The position numbers and the translations under genes are program-made. The notes under the pieces were generated by a model, which saw only the letters and a list, made by a program, of their open reading frames with translations, did not search any database and was not told the origin of the DNA. 49,483 nucleotides of DNA from Stagnimonas sp. (GTDB taxonomy: Bacteria > Pseudomonadota > Gammaproteobacteria > Nevskiales > Nevskiaceae): NCBI GenBank assembly GCA_030652575.1, contig JAUSQI010000121.1, positions 1 through 49,483 on the forward strand, read 5' to 3'. Each line of letters opens with the position of its first letter. Position 1 is the stretch's first letter. This document shows positions 26,244-35,416 of the stretch, piece after piece.

Positions 26244-29186
26244 TCAGTCGGCGAGCGGATGGCGTTTCCGCTTTCTGATGGCGAGTGCCGCCATCAATCC
26301 GGCCAGCAGCCACAGGCCGGTGCTGCCGCCGAAGCGCCCGCTGCCCGCGACCGGTGGTGTCGGTGTCGGCGTGATGACCGGCGGCGTGCCGGGTGGTGGC
26401 GGATCGACGATCAGTTTCGGAATCGCATAGGTCCAGATACCGCGTCCGAAGGTCGCAGCGAAGATCGTGTCCACCTCGTCCGGTGTCGCCTTGGGTTTGA
26501 AGCGCATCACGTTCACCGGCACGTTGGGCAGCGTGTTGCCGAGCGGCGCCCAGTTGCTGCCTTTGTTGTCGCTGGAGATGAACGGCCCGATGTCGGTGCC
26601 GACAATCAGCTGCTCGCCCGCCGCACTCTTGTAGAGCAGCACGGTGTTGGCCTGCGCACGGGGAATGTTGCCGCTGATGTCGGTGAAGCTCTCGCCCGCA
26701 TCGGTGGATTTGAACACCGTGCCGGTGCCGATCTTCGCCGCGTTGGGGTCGCCGAAACTGCCGGGCGGCCGCATGTTGCCGGCATAGCCGGCCAAGGTGA
26801 CGTAGATCGTTTTCGGATTCGCCTCGTCCATTTCGATGCCGGCGATGAAGCGGCTGTCCAGCCCCGCCGCCGTCGCAAAGTGCCAGCCATCCGCCGTGTT
26901 CTTCTGCGGCGGCAGTGTGCCGCCGACATTGGTGGCAATGCCGTTGGCAAAGCCGGTGTCGATGGCCACCGAGCCGCAGTCGCCGCAGAAGCCGACGTAC
27001 ACGTTGGGGCCGTAGACATGCATGGTCGAGGTGGTGCGAATGGCATTGGTCACCGGATTGGTGCCGAGATTGAACACTTCCGTCCAGGTGCTGCCGGTCA
27101 CGGTCGGCGCGTTGAGCGTCGAAAAGATCTGCTGCGCACCCGTCAACAGGTGATTGGCGTCGAGCGGATCGAGCACGAACCAGTTGGCGAAGTTGGGGCG
27201 CACGTAGGGCGGCGCGATGCTGCTGCTGCTCGCGCCACGATCAATGGTGCGACGCAGGCCGCCGTTCTGGCTCTCGGTGTAGGCGACATCGGAGTTGTCG
27301 GGGTCGACCTCGGCAAAGAAGCCGTCGGCACCGAAGTCCATGATCTGCTCGCGCGTATCAGGCTCGATGTGACCGCTGCCGTTGTCCTGGTGGCCCTGCC
27401 AGACGGTGCCGTCCTTCGCCACCGCCACGCCGTACGGCAGCAGCGCGTAGAAGCCGTCGTTCGAGCCCGCGCCCCAGCCGGCTTGCGTCATCGGCTCCAG
27501 CATGCCGACGCACTGCTTGAACACGCCGCCGTCGTTGCCGACGAACAGACACACGCCGCCCGCGCCATCGGGGATGTAAAGACCCGCGTGCTGGTCGGGA
27601 TGCGTGCTGGTGCCGATGAGGGCGGTGTAGCGGCCGATCAGCTCGAAGTCCTGCGGGCTGGCGGCCTGCACGGTGCCATCGAGGGGCACGGTGATGTTCT
27701 GCATCACTTCCTCGAGGCCGTAGGTCATGCGCAGCGGCACGCCGGTGACCGGCACGGCGCGGGTCGGGTCGATGGCGATCCACTGGTTGTACCAGGCCTG
27801 CGCGCCGGGGAAGTTGATCGAGCCGGGGGTGAGCACGATCTCGCGCGCACCGGCCATGCGGACCCAGCTCAGACCGAAGTCCGACGACACGTAGAGGCCG
27901 TTGATGTTGCTGCTGATGAGGCCCAGCGGCAGGTCGAGAATCGGTTCCAGCAGGTTGAAGCCCTCGTTGAAGCTGACGGCGTCCTGCACCAGCGCATAGA
28001 GATAATTGTGGTCCTGCGTCTCGCCTGTCGTGGTGCCGAACTCGATGCGGCCGCTGCGTGCGGCAGGTGCGAAGCCGATCGGCAGCGCGGCGTTGATCGG
28101 TTCGTCGTCGATGCGGCTGAAGCTGCCGGCCACGCCGGTGTCCGAGCGGTACAGACCGTTGCCCGGCCCCTGCGGTGTCACGCCATCGGCAAAGAAGGCC
28201 TGGCCGGCGCGCCAGCCGATGGCGGCGACCACCGGGCAGCCGGTGGCGTCGCAGGTTTCATCGGTGGCGCCACCGGGGCCGCGAATGGCGACATCGGTGA
28301 CCACGTTGGCGAACTGGCATTGGCTGCTGATGTCCTCCTTGCCTGCACAGTCCGGCGTGGACGGCAGCCGCACGTTGACGAAGCTGCGGCCGGCGTCGGT
28401 GCTGCGGAACAGGCCGATCGACGAGGCGATGTAGAAGATGTTGGGATGGCCGGGGTCGAAGCGGGCGTTGTAGACCTGCACCCCGTTGGGGAAGCCGGTC
28501 GAGCGCGTCCAGGTCGCACCGAGATTGGTCGTCCAGTACGCGCCGAGGCCCATGTAGCCGTTGTTGCCCATCACCGATTCGCCACCTGCCGCCAGCAGGG
28601 TGCCGTCGCTGCCGGAATCCGGCGTGCCGTCGCCGTTGGCATCGGGCGACCAGATCACGCCGCCGTTGACCTGCGTCGGCAGCCTGTCGCCGACCGACAC
28701 CCACTGATCGGCCAGCGTGGTGATGTCGCCATCGACCGCCGTGCTCATCCAGATGCCGCCGGTGCCCACGGCCGCGAACAGCCGCTGCTTTTCCGGGTCG
28801 TAGGCGAAGTTGTCGACGCGCGCGCTGTAGAACGACGGCCCGGCAATGAGCTGGCCGGTGGCATAGGGCTGCCAGTCACCGTCGGCTTTGGGGATGAGTT
28901 TCTTCTGCGGTTGCAGTGCCGCTTTCTCGGCGAGCGCGGCGTCGATCAGCGTCGGGTGCGGCGCTGGGCCGCGCAGCAGCGGGTGCTGGCGCGGTGCCTC
29001 GAATTCCTGCCCGTGCACGATCGGGTTGCTGCAATGGCGCCCGCTCTGCTGCGCGCGTGCGCTCTGGATGGGCTGGGTGCCGTCCGGGCAGTCGACCGGT
29101 ACGGGGTTCTGGAAATACAGCGCAGCCGACAAGCCGATGGCGGCCAGGGCGACGAGAGCGGGCGGGTGACTGAATGGACGACGCAT
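26244..29186 (-). CDS. Giant secreted Asp-box (BNR) propeller protein with GlyGly-CTERM-like tail, copy 1
   Basis: 980 aa. The N-terminus has a positively charged start and a hydrophobic segment (about residues 9-27, signal peptide or anchor). The body is full of Asp-box/BNR-type turns, for example STDAGRSFVNVRLP, SSDFGLSWVRM, TTNLGATWTRS and STDAGESFTDISG. These are typical of sialidase/sortilin-type beta-propellers, but catalytic sialidase residues are not evident. The C-terminus has a Pro/Thr linker (PPVITPTPTPPV), then GRFGGSTG, a hydrophobic helix and RKRKR, resembling a GlyGly-CTERM/rhombosortase sorting signal. It shares architecture and many identical stretches with the next gene. Function is unknown; it is probably cell-surface. 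Confidence 0.82.
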   Translation of the reverse strand: MRRPFSHPPALVALAAIGLSAALYFQNPVPVDCPDGTQPIQSARAQQSGRHCSNPIVHGQEFEAPRQHPLLRGPAPHPTLIDAALAEKAALQPQKKLIPKADGDWQPYATGQLIAGPSFYSARVDNFAYDPEKQRLFAAVGTGGIWMSTAVDGDITTLADQWVSVGDRLPTQVNGGVIWSPDANGDGTPDSGSDGTLLAAGGESVMGNNGYMGLGAYWTTNLGATWTRSTGFPNGVQVYNARFDPGHPNIFYIASSIGLFRSTDAGRSFVNVRLPSTPDCAGKEDISSQCQFANVVTDVAIRGPGGATDETCDATGCPVVAAIGWRAGQAFFADGVTPQGPGNGLYRSDTGVAGSFSRIDDEPINAALPIGFAPAARSGRIEFGTTTGETQDHNYLYALVQDAVSFNEGFNLLEPILDLPLGLISSNINGLYVSSDFGLSWVRMAGAREIVLTPGSINFPGAQAWYNQWIAIDPTRAVPVTGVPLRMTYGLEEVMQNITVPLDGTVQAASPQDFELIGRYTALIGTSTHPDQHAGLYIPDGAGGVCLFVGNDGGVFKQCVGMLEPMTQAGWGAGSNDGFYALLPYGVAVAKDGTVWQGHQDNGSGHIEPDTREQIMDFGADGFFAEVDPDNSDVAYTESQNGGLRRTIDRGASSSSIAPPYVRPNFANWFVLDPLDANHLLTGAQQIFSTLNAPTVTGSTWTEVFNLGTNPVTNAIRTTSTMHVYGPNVYVGFCGDCGSVAIDTGFANGIATNVGGTLPPQKNTADGWHFATAAGLDSRFIAGIEMDEANPKTIYVTLAGYAGNMRPPGSFGDPNAAKIGTGTVFKSTDAGESFTDISGNIPRAQANTVLLYKSAAGEQLIVGTDIGPFISSDNKGSNWAPLGNTLPNVPVNVMRFKPKATPDEVDTIFAATFGRGIWTYAIPKLIVDPPPPGTPPVITPTPTPPVAGSGRFGGSTGLWLLAGLMAALAIRKRKRHPLAD

Positions 29187-29259
29187 GTGAATCCCCTTGA
29201 ATGGTTTTTACTGCTTGAACCGGCAGCCACGGCGTGCCGCAGCGAAATCACAAAGTAAA

Positions 29260-29285
29260 GAAGGCCCGGCGGATACCGGGCCTTC
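29260..29285 (-). terminator. Intrinsic terminator after propeller copy 2
   Basis: A perfect 10-bp GC-rich stem (29260-29269 with 29276-29285, 6-nt loop). On the minus strand it is followed by CTTTACTTTG, an imperfect U tract, so it is a moderate terminator for the 968-aa gene and separates its transcript from copy 1. Confidence 0.72.
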
Positions 29286-29313
29286 GCACAGCAATCAAAT
29301 CGACCGCAGGCCT

Positions 29314-32220
29314 TCAGTGTCGGCGGCGGCGCAGGGCCGCCATCGCCAGCAGGCCGAGCAGGGCCGCGCCGCCCAGGCTGCCGCCGAAGCGCCCGGTCGT
29401 CGCACCCGGCACCGTCGGTGTCGGCGTGATGACCGGCGGCGTCACGACGCTGCCGTCCTTGAAGGCGTAGTTCCAGATGCTGCGGCCGAAGGTGGCGGCG
29501 AACAGCATGTCGGGTTCGTCGGCCGTGGCCTTTGGCTTGATGCGGATCATGTTCACCGGCACGGCGGGCAGGCCAGTGCCGAGCGTGGTCCAGCTGGCAC
29601 CCGTGGCGTCTTTGCTGATGAACACGCCGATGTCGGTGCCGGCCAGCAGCTGGTCGCCCTTGATGATGATGCTGGCAACTTGTGCCACCGGCAGGTCGCC
29701 CGTGACATCGACAAAGTCATCGCCCGCGTTCACCGACTTGAACACCGCGCCGCTGCCGATGTTGCCGGCGTTGACGTCGAGGAAGCTACCGGGCGGGCGC
29801 AGGCCCGAGAGGTAGCCGCCGAGTGCGACGTAGACGATCTTCGGGTCCACCGGATCAATCGCGATGCTGGTGATGTAGCGGCTGGGCAGACCGCGCTTTT
29901 CGGCAAAGCGCCAGCCGGCATCGGTTTCTGCCACGCGCTCCACGCCTTCGGTGACATTGGTGGCGAGCACGCTGGCAAAGCCGGTGTCGTTGCCGCTGGC
30001 GCCGCAGTCACCGCAGCCGCCCACGTAGACGGCCGAGCCCTGCACTTCCATGGTGGTGGTGGTGCGAATCGCGCCGGTTTCGGGGTTGGTGCCGAGGTTG
30101 AACACCTCAACCCAGCTGTCACCCGTCACCGTCTGTGCATTGTCGGTTTCGTAGATTTCCTGCGCGCCAGTGACCATGTGCTGGGCATTCAGAGGGTCCA
30201 TGCGGAACCAGTTGTCGAACATCACGCGCGTATAGGTCGGCGCGATGCTGGTGTTGCTGCCGCCGCGATTGGTGGTGCGCACCAGACCGCCGTTCTGGGT
30301 TTCGTAGTAGGCGACGTCGCTGTTGTCGGGGTCGACCTCGGCGTAGAAGCCATCGCCGCCATTGGTCTGGAACAGCTTGAAGTCGCGCGCCGGGTCGAGC
30401 AGGCCGGAGCCGTTGTCCTGATTGCCGAAGTAGACGGTGCCGTCCTTCGCCACGCCGAGGCCATACGGCAGCATGGTGTACATGCCGGTGTTCGCACCCT
30501 CACCCCAGCCGAAGTTATTCATGATGCCGTTGGCCGCCACGCACTGCTTGAAGATGCCGCCGTCATTGCCGACGAACAGGCACACGCCGCCATCGTCGGT
30601 GGCCACGTAGATGCCGCCCTGCTGGTCAGGGTGGGTGGTGCTGGGGAAGATACCCGTCAGATTGAAATAGGTGCCGATCACATGAAAGTCCGAAGGGCCG
30701 GCTTGTGCAATGCCGTTGAGCGGCACGCCCGCCGCAGTGGTGCTTGGCGTGCGGTTCTGCCAGACCTCTTCCAGACCAAAGGCCATGCGAGTGGGGATGC
30801 CACCGACGTCGCGGGTGGGGTCAATCGCCAGCCACATGTTGTACCAGGACTGAATGCCCGCACCGCTGCCCAGCGCGGCACCAATCAGGGCGATCTCTGA
30901 GCCGGTGATGGGGACGATGACCTCGATGGTGTCGGCCATGCGGACCCAGCTGTCGCCAAAGTCAGACGATACGTAGATGCCATTGAAGGTCGAGGGGAAG
31001 CCCAGCAGCAAGGCAACTCCGAGAATGGCATCCAGCGTCGGCTCGCCAGTGACACCGCCGTTGAACAGCACCGCGTCCTGCACCATGGCGTAGATGTAGT
31101 TGTGATCCTGATCGGGGCCGAAGGCCACGTTCATCTCGATGCGGCCGATGCGATCCTGCTCGGTGAAGCCGATGGGCAGGAGATTGCTGGCGGCGGACAC
31201 ATCGAGTTTCCCGAAGCTGTCCACTTCACCAGTGTTGCTGCGGTAGAGACCGTTACCCGAGCCCTGCACGGTCACACCGTCCTGAAAGAGCTGGGCCGAG
31301 CCGGTGCGGTAGCCCACACCCGCCAGCACCGGGCAGCCTGCGGCATCGCAAACCGCATTGGTGCTACCACCAGGGACTTTCACCACCACATCGGTGACCA
31401 TGTTGGCGAAAAGACAAGGACCGGTGAGGTCTTCCACACCTTCGCAGCCGGGGGCCGTGGGCAAGCGCACGTTGGTAAAACTGCGGCCCGCGTCCTCGCT
31501 GCGGAACAGGCCCTTGCCGGAGGCGATGTAGACCAGCTCGGGGCGCGATTGATCGACCTGCACGCGGAAGACGATGGTGGCGTCCGGGAAGCCCGTGGAC
31601 TGGGTCCAGGTGGCGCCCATGTCGTTGGTCCAGAACGCGCCGAAGCCGTTGTACATACCGGAGCCCATCACGCCCTCGCCACCCGCGGCCACCACGGTGC
31701 CGCCGCCAGCGGGCGTCCAGGCCACGCCGCCGATGATCTGCGTGGGCAGGTTATCGCCAATGGAGCGCCATGCGTTGCCGATGGTGGTCACGTCGCCATC
31801 GACCGCCTCGCTCATCCACACGCCGCCGGTGCCCACGGAGGCAAACAGCCGCTTGTTCTCGGCGTCGTAGCTGAAGTTGTCGACGCGCGCGGCCTGGAAG
31901 GCACCCGAGCTGTCATCGAGATTGCCCACGCCGTATTCGCGCCACTCACCCGCAGCGCCGGGGATGTCGGCCTTGCCGGCGATGCGGGCTTTTTGCTGCA
32001 GCACCGCGCTCATGGCACCCGGCTCGACCACGCCCACCTTCGCGGCGCGCACATTCTTGGCCTGCATCAGCTGGGCGGGCGACTCCGGGCCCTTGAAGGC
32101 AAGGCGGGCCGCACGGCGTTCCGCCTGTTGCTGATGTTGAAGGGCTACGGATGCGACAAGCGCCATACAAACAGTGGCAAGAGCGGCGGCAAAGACGGTG
32201 GGGGTAGCAAAACGGCGCAT
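29314..32220 (-). CDS. Giant secreted Asp-box (BNR) propeller protein with GlyGly-CTERM-like tail, copy 2
   Basis: 968 aa paralogue of copy 1, in the same orientation 127 nt upstream. A signal-type N-terminus (MRRFATPTVFAAALATVCMA) is present. The propeller body has SEDAGRSFTNVRLP, SSDFGDSWVRM, TNDMGATWTQS and SVNAGDDFVDVTG. Shared landmarks with copy 1 include RVDNF-YD, LFA-VGTGG-WMS, CLFVGNDGG-FKQCV, PDNSDVAY and CGDCG. The C-terminus is PPVITPTPTVPG, then GRFGGSLG, a hydrophobic helix and RRRRH. Before the ATG there is GGAG 8 nt upstream. A weak -35/-10 pair TTGATT/TAATTT (32263-32268 and 32242-32247 on the minus strand, 15-nt spacer) is possible. Function is unknown. Confidence 0.82.
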   Translation of the reverse strand: MRRFATPTVFAAALATVCMALVASVALQHQQQAERRAARLAFKGPESPAQLMQAKNVRAAKVGVVEPGAMSAVLQQKARIAGKADIPGAAGEWREYGVGNLDDSSGAFQAARVDNFSYDAENKRLFASVGTGGVWMSEAVDGDVTTIGNAWRSIGDNLPTQIIGGVAWTPAGGGTVVAAGGEGVMGSGMYNGFGAFWTNDMGATWTQSTGFPDATIVFRVQVDQSRPELVYIASGKGLFRSEDAGRSFTNVRLPTAPGCEGVEDLTGPCLFANMVTDVVVKVPGGSTNAVCDAAGCPVLAGVGYRTGSAQLFQDGVTVQGSGNGLYRSNTGEVDSFGKLDVSAASNLLPIGFTEQDRIGRIEMNVAFGPDQDHNYIYAMVQDAVLFNGGVTGEPTLDAILGVALLLGFPSTFNGIYVSSDFGDSWVRMADTIEVIVPITGSEIALIGAALGSGAGIQSWYNMWLAIDPTRDVGGIPTRMAFGLEEVWQNRTPSTTAAGVPLNGIAQAGPSDFHVIGTYFNLTGIFPSTTHPDQQGGIYVATDDGGVCLFVGNDGGIFKQCVAANGIMNNFGWGEGANTGMYTMLPYGLGVAKDGTVYFGNQDNGSGLLDPARDFKLFQTNGGDGFYAEVDPDNSDVAYYETQNGGLVRTTNRGGSNTSIAPTYTRVMFDNWFRMDPLNAQHMVTGAQEIYETDNAQTVTGDSWVEVFNLGTNPETGAIRTTTTMEVQGSAVYVGGCGDCGASGNDTGFASVLATNVTEGVERVAETDAGWRFAEKRGLPSRYITSIAIDPVDPKIVYVALGGYLSGLRPPGSFLDVNAGNIGSGAVFKSVNAGDDFVDVTGDLPVAQVASIIIKGDQLLAGTDIGVFISKDATGASWTTLGTGLPAVPVNMIRIKPKATADEPDMLFAATFGRSIWNYAFKDGSVVTPPVITPTPTVPGATTGRFGGSLGGAALLGLLAMAALRRRRH

Positions 32221-32349
32221 GGGAAGCTCCCGAGAAATTGGAAATTAACAAATAACTTACGCAATCAACGCGCCTGCCCACAGGGCGATGACACAATCTT
32301 GACTTGCCGCGATGTCCGCGCGCAGGCAGCCGCCGAGCGCCCAGAAAAA

Positions 32350-32378
32350 AGGCCGCCGCCGGGGTGCGGCGGCGGCCT
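32350..32378 (-). terminator. Intrinsic terminator of the alcohol dehydrogenase gene
   Basis: A perfect 12-bp GC stem (32350-32361 with 32367-32378, 5-nt loop). On the minus strand it is followed directly by TTTTTCT. It lies 20 nt after the adh stop. The intergenic stretch 32221-32349 otherwise holds the promoter region of propeller copy 2, and I see no gene in it. Confidence 0.92.
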
Positions 32379-32398
32379 GTGCCTCGCAAAGGGAGGGT

Positions 32399-33460
32399 TT
32401 AAGCGGCCTTCAGGCTCGCGATGTCAATGACGAAGCGGTACTTCACGTCGCTCTTGACCATGCGGTCGTAGGCTTCGTTGATGTTCTGGATCGGGATCAT
32501 CTCGATCTCACTGACGATCTGGTGCTCGGCGCAGAAGTCGAGCATCTCCTGCGTCTCGGCGATGCCGCCGATCAGCGAGCCGCCGATCGAGCGACGTCCG
32601 AAAATCAGCGCGCCGATGTTGGGCGAGGGGTGTGGATGCTCCGGCACGCCGCACAGGCACATGCTGCCGTCGCGCTTGAGCAGCACCGTGAAGGCATCGA
32701 GATTGTGCGAGGCGGCGACGGTGTTGAGGATGAAATCGAAGCTGCCCGCGTGGGCCTTCATCTCGTCCTTGTTCTTCGACACCACCACTTCGTCGGCGCC
32801 GAGGTCGAGGGCATCCTTGCGCTTGCTCTCGGAGGTGGTGAACGCAACGACATGCGCACCGAGCGCGTGGGCGAGTTTGATGCCCATGTGGCCGAGGCCA
32901 CCGATGCCGACGATGCCGACTTTCTGGCCGGGGCCGACCTTCCAGTGCTTGAGCGGTGACCAGGTTGTGATGCCGGCGCAGAGCAGCGGCGCGACTGCGG
33001 CCAGTTGCTCGGCGGGATGGGTGACCTTGAGCACGAACTTCTCGGTGACCACGATGTGGTTGGAGTAGCCGCCCAGCGTGTGGCCGGGCGCGTCGGCGGT
33101 CTTGCCGTTGTAGGTGCCGGTGAAGCCGTTCTGGCAATACTGCTCAAGGCCTTCGTCGCAGCTCGCGCATTTCTGGCAGCTATCGACCATGCAGCCAACG
33201 CCGACGGTATCGCCAACCTTGAACTTGCTGACGTCACTGCCGACGGCCGTGACCTTGCCGACGATCTCGTGGCCGGGCACGCAGGGATATTTGGTGCCCT
33301 GCCATTCGCCGCGCGCCTGGTGCACGTCGGAGTGGCAGACGCCGCAGTAGACGATGTCGATGGCGACATCCTTGGGGCCGGTGGCGCGACGGCTGAAGCT
33401 GAAGGGGGCCAGCGGGGTCTTGGCGGTTTGTACCGCGTAGCTGAGTGCAGTGATGGTCAT
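32399..33460 (-). CDS. Zinc-dependent NADP(H) alcohol dehydrogenase (YahK/CAD type)
   Basis: 353 aa from ATG 33460. Medium-chain dehydrogenase: catalytic zinc ligands in GVCHSDVH and PGHEIVG, structural zinc four-Cys loop CQKCASCDEGLEQYC, and Rossmann motif GIGGLGHMGIKLA. The overall pattern (YPCVPGHEIVGKVTAVG, then APLLCAGITTWSPLKHW) is that of the cinnamyl-alcohol-dehydrogenase-like aldehyde reductases such as E. coli YahK, which reduce a broad range of aldehydes with NADPH. It has its own terminator and stands alone between unrelated genes. Confidence 0.95.
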   Translation of the reverse strand: MTITALSYAVQTAKTPLAPFSFSRRATGPKDVAIDIVYCGVCHSDVHQARGEWQGTKYPCVPGHEIVGKVTAVGSDVSKFKVGDTVGVGCMVDSCQKCASCDEGLEQYCQNGFTGTYNGKTADAPGHTLGGYSNHIVVTEKFVLKVTHPAEQLAAVAPLLCAGITTWSPLKHWKVGPGQKVGIVGIGGLGHMGIKLAHALGAHVVAFTTSESKRKDALDLGADEVVVSKNKDEMKAHAGSFDFILNTVAASHNLDAFTVLLKRDGSMCLCGVPEHPHPSPNIGALIFGRRSIGGSLIGGIAETQEMLDFCAEHQIVSEIEMIPIQNINEAYDRMVKSDVKYRFVIDIASLKAA

Positions 33461-33583
33461 GGTGGAGTCCGGTGCGGGCGAAAGAATAGGGCGGATGATA
33501 CCGATCGGTAGCGTCGCGGCGATGGCTGCCTTGTTCAACAAGGATGGCGGAGAATGCGCCACACCCATTAATGCTGCCAGACC

Positions 33584-33796
33584 ATGAGCGATGTGCGCTT
33601 CATCGACCTTGAAACCAAGCTCGCCTATCAAGAGGACGCCGCGCACCAGCTCAGCGATGTGGTGGCGCGCCAGCAGCAGCAGATCGACGCATTGGAGGCC
33701 GCGCTGCGTGCGCTGATCGAGCGCGTCAACCGTCTGAATGTGCAGGAGGGCGAGACCAAGGGTTCGCTGGCCGACGAAGTGCCGCCGCATTACTGA
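33584..33796 (+). CDS. slyX: SlyX family protein
   Basis: 70 aa. It matches SlyX along its whole length: an N-terminal IDLETKLAYQED, a central coiled coil rich in Gln/Glu/Leu (VARQQQQIDALEAALRAL) and the diagnostic C-terminus PPHY. It is a cytoplasmic protein of unknown function, found next to FKBP-type slyD in enterics; here it sits 22 nt before a membrane-protein gene in the same orientation. Confidence 0.92.
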   Translation: MSDVRFIDLETKLAYQEDAAHQLSDVVARQQQQIDALEAALRALIERVNRLNVQEGETKGSLADEVPPHY

Positions 33797-33818
33797 AACA
33801 CGCCAAAGGGGCAACCAA

Positions 33819-34553
33819 ATGGACGCAGTGCCGCACCCGCACCATCCGCATCGCCGCACCCTGATGATTCTCACCGCAGTCTTCGCGGTGCTGTGGGTGG
33901 CACTCGCCATCAATCCGCACGACCGTGCCGACTGGGCGCTGGAGAACGCACTGGTGCTGGCCTTCGGCATCGGCATGGCGGTGAGTGCCAAGCACTTCGT
34001 GTTCTCGCGCATCAGCTATTCGCTGATCTTCGTGTTCCTGTGCCTGCACATCGTCGGCGCGCACTACACGTATTCCGAAGTGCCCTACGACGCCGTCTGG
34101 AAGGCGCTCACCGGCAGCACACTCAACAGCCAGCTGGGGCTGGAACGCAACCACTTCGACCGCCTCGTGCACTTCAGTTACGGGCTGCTGCTGGCGTATC
34201 CGTTGCGGGAATTGTTCCTGCGCGTCTCCGAGGTGCGCGGCTTCTGGGGCTACTTTCTGCCGCTGGATTTCACCCTCGCCACTTCCGCCCTGTTCGAGCT
34301 GTTCGAGTGGGCGGCGGCCAGCGCCTTCGGCGGCGAACTGGGTGTCGCCTATCTCGGCAGCCAGGGCGATATCTGGGATGCGCAGAAAGACATGGCGCTG
34401 GCGGGCCTCGGCGCGCTGGTGACCATGTGCATCACCGCCGCGCTGAACGTGCGCTACCAGCGCGACTTCGCCCGCGAGTGGGCCGACAGCCTCAAGGTGA
34501 AGATCGACACGCCGCTGGGCGAGGATGAACTCGCCCGGTTGCAACGCGGCTAG
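33819..34553 (+). CDS. DUF2238 / YjdF-like inner-membrane protein
   Basis: 244 aa from ATG 33819, preceded by AAAGGGG. Five or six hydrophobic segments are seen. The family-defining stretches are HIVGAHYTYSEVPYD, NHFDRLVHFSYGLLLAYPLREL and FELFEWAAA-AFGG...YLGSQGDIWDAQKDMALAGLGAL, with conserved charged and aromatic residues inside membrane segments. Function is unknown. It is likely co-transcribed with slyX. Its stop codon abuts the stop of the converging SDR gene with no spacer. Confidence 0.9.
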   Translation: MDAVPHPHHPHRRTLMILTAVFAVLWVALAINPHDRADWALENALVLAFGIGMAVSAKHFVFSRISYSLIFVFLCLHIVGAHYTYSEVPYDAVWKALTGSTLNSQLGLERNHFDRLVHFSYGLLLAYPLRELFLRVSEVRGFWGYFLPLDFTLATSALFELFEWAAASAFGGELGVAYLGSQGDIWDAQKDMALAGLGALVTMCITAALNVRYQRDFAREWADSLKVKIDTPLGEDELARLQRG

Positions 34554-35312
34554 TCAATCGGCAAACGGCGCCTGCTTGGCGATGATCGAAATCGGCAGCT
34601 TGCGCAGCAGCCACATCACGAATCCCCAGGGCCAGCCGGGCACCGCCGACTGCTGCACACCGCGTTCGATGAGCTTCGCAATGCGCTCGGCACCGTTCTC
34701 GACCGTGACCAGAAAGGGCCGCCGCTTCATGCGGTTGTTCATTTCGGTATCGATGTAGCCGGGGAACAAGGTGGTGACCTTGATCGGCTTGCTGTGCAGC
34801 TCGGCGCGCACGGCGTCGGCATACATCGCGATCGCGGCCTTGCTGGTGCAATAGGCGGCGGCACCCGGCACGCCGCGCGAGGCGGCGACGGAGGAAATCG
34901 CCACGACGTGTCCCTGCTTCTGCTTGCGAAAGATCGCCACGGCGGCGTCGATGGTGGCCATCGCACCCAGCACGTTGGTCTGGATCACCGCCGCATCGCG
35001 CGCGAAGCCGCCGGTGCCGACCAGCCCGCCACCATCACCGACGCCGGCGTTGGCGACCACGATGTCGAGACTGCCGAAAGCAGCCGCAAAGCCGTTGATG
35101 ACCGGTGCCACGCTGTCGAGCTGGTTGACGTCGAGTGCGGCAATCTCGACCCGCACTTGCGGGTGCGACAGCAGCAGTTGCTCCTTGAGCGTGACCAGAC
35201 TCTCCAGCCGTCGTGCCGCCAGCGCCAGGTTGTAGCCGCGGCGCGCAAAAGCCAAGGCCAGTTGCTGGCCGATGCCGGCACTGGCACCGGTGATGAGAAC
35301 GGTCTGCGTCAT
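34554..35312 (-). CDS. Short-chain dehydrogenase/reductase
   Basis: 252 aa from ATG 35312; the open frame continues upstream but lacks SDR similarity there. The cofactor motif TGASAGIG, then NAG in VVANAGVG, catalytic Ser in SSVAASRG and the YCTSK active site are all present. The basic AARR after the second strand suggests NADPH. The C-terminal part has a hydrophobic WPWGFVMWLLRKLP stretch, suggesting membrane association, as in SDRs acting on lipids. The substrate is unknown. Confidence 0.92.
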   Translation of the reverse strand: MTQTVLITGASAGIGQQLALAFARRGYNLALAARRLESLVTLKEQLLLSHPQVRVEIAALDVNQLDSVAPVINGFAAAFGSLDIVVANAGVGDGGGLVGTGGFARDAAVIQTNVLGAMATIDAAVAIFRKQKQGHVVAISSVAASRGVPGAAAYCTSKAAIAMYADAVRAELHSKPIKVTTLFPGYIDTEMNNRMKRRPFLVTVENGAERIAKLIERGVQQSAVPGWPWGFVMWLLRKLPISIIAKQAPFAD

Positions 35313-35416
35313 GGGTGTTCCAAGCAAAGGAGAAGGATTAAAGCGCGAAGCGTAACGGACGCATGGCATCGCCGCAGCCGCTACTCTTGCCCGCATCAGA
35401 AGCTCAAGGACGAACC

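Noticed and set aside
26259-29258. A 999-codon open frame on the plus strand opposite propeller copy 1, and similar long frames opposite copy 2 (29197-30900, 31102-32430)
   Set aside because: These are antisense shadows created by high GC and biased codon use. They lack signal, domain or compositional sense (runs of Arg/Ala/His/Gly), while the minus strand encodes clear Asp-box repeats.
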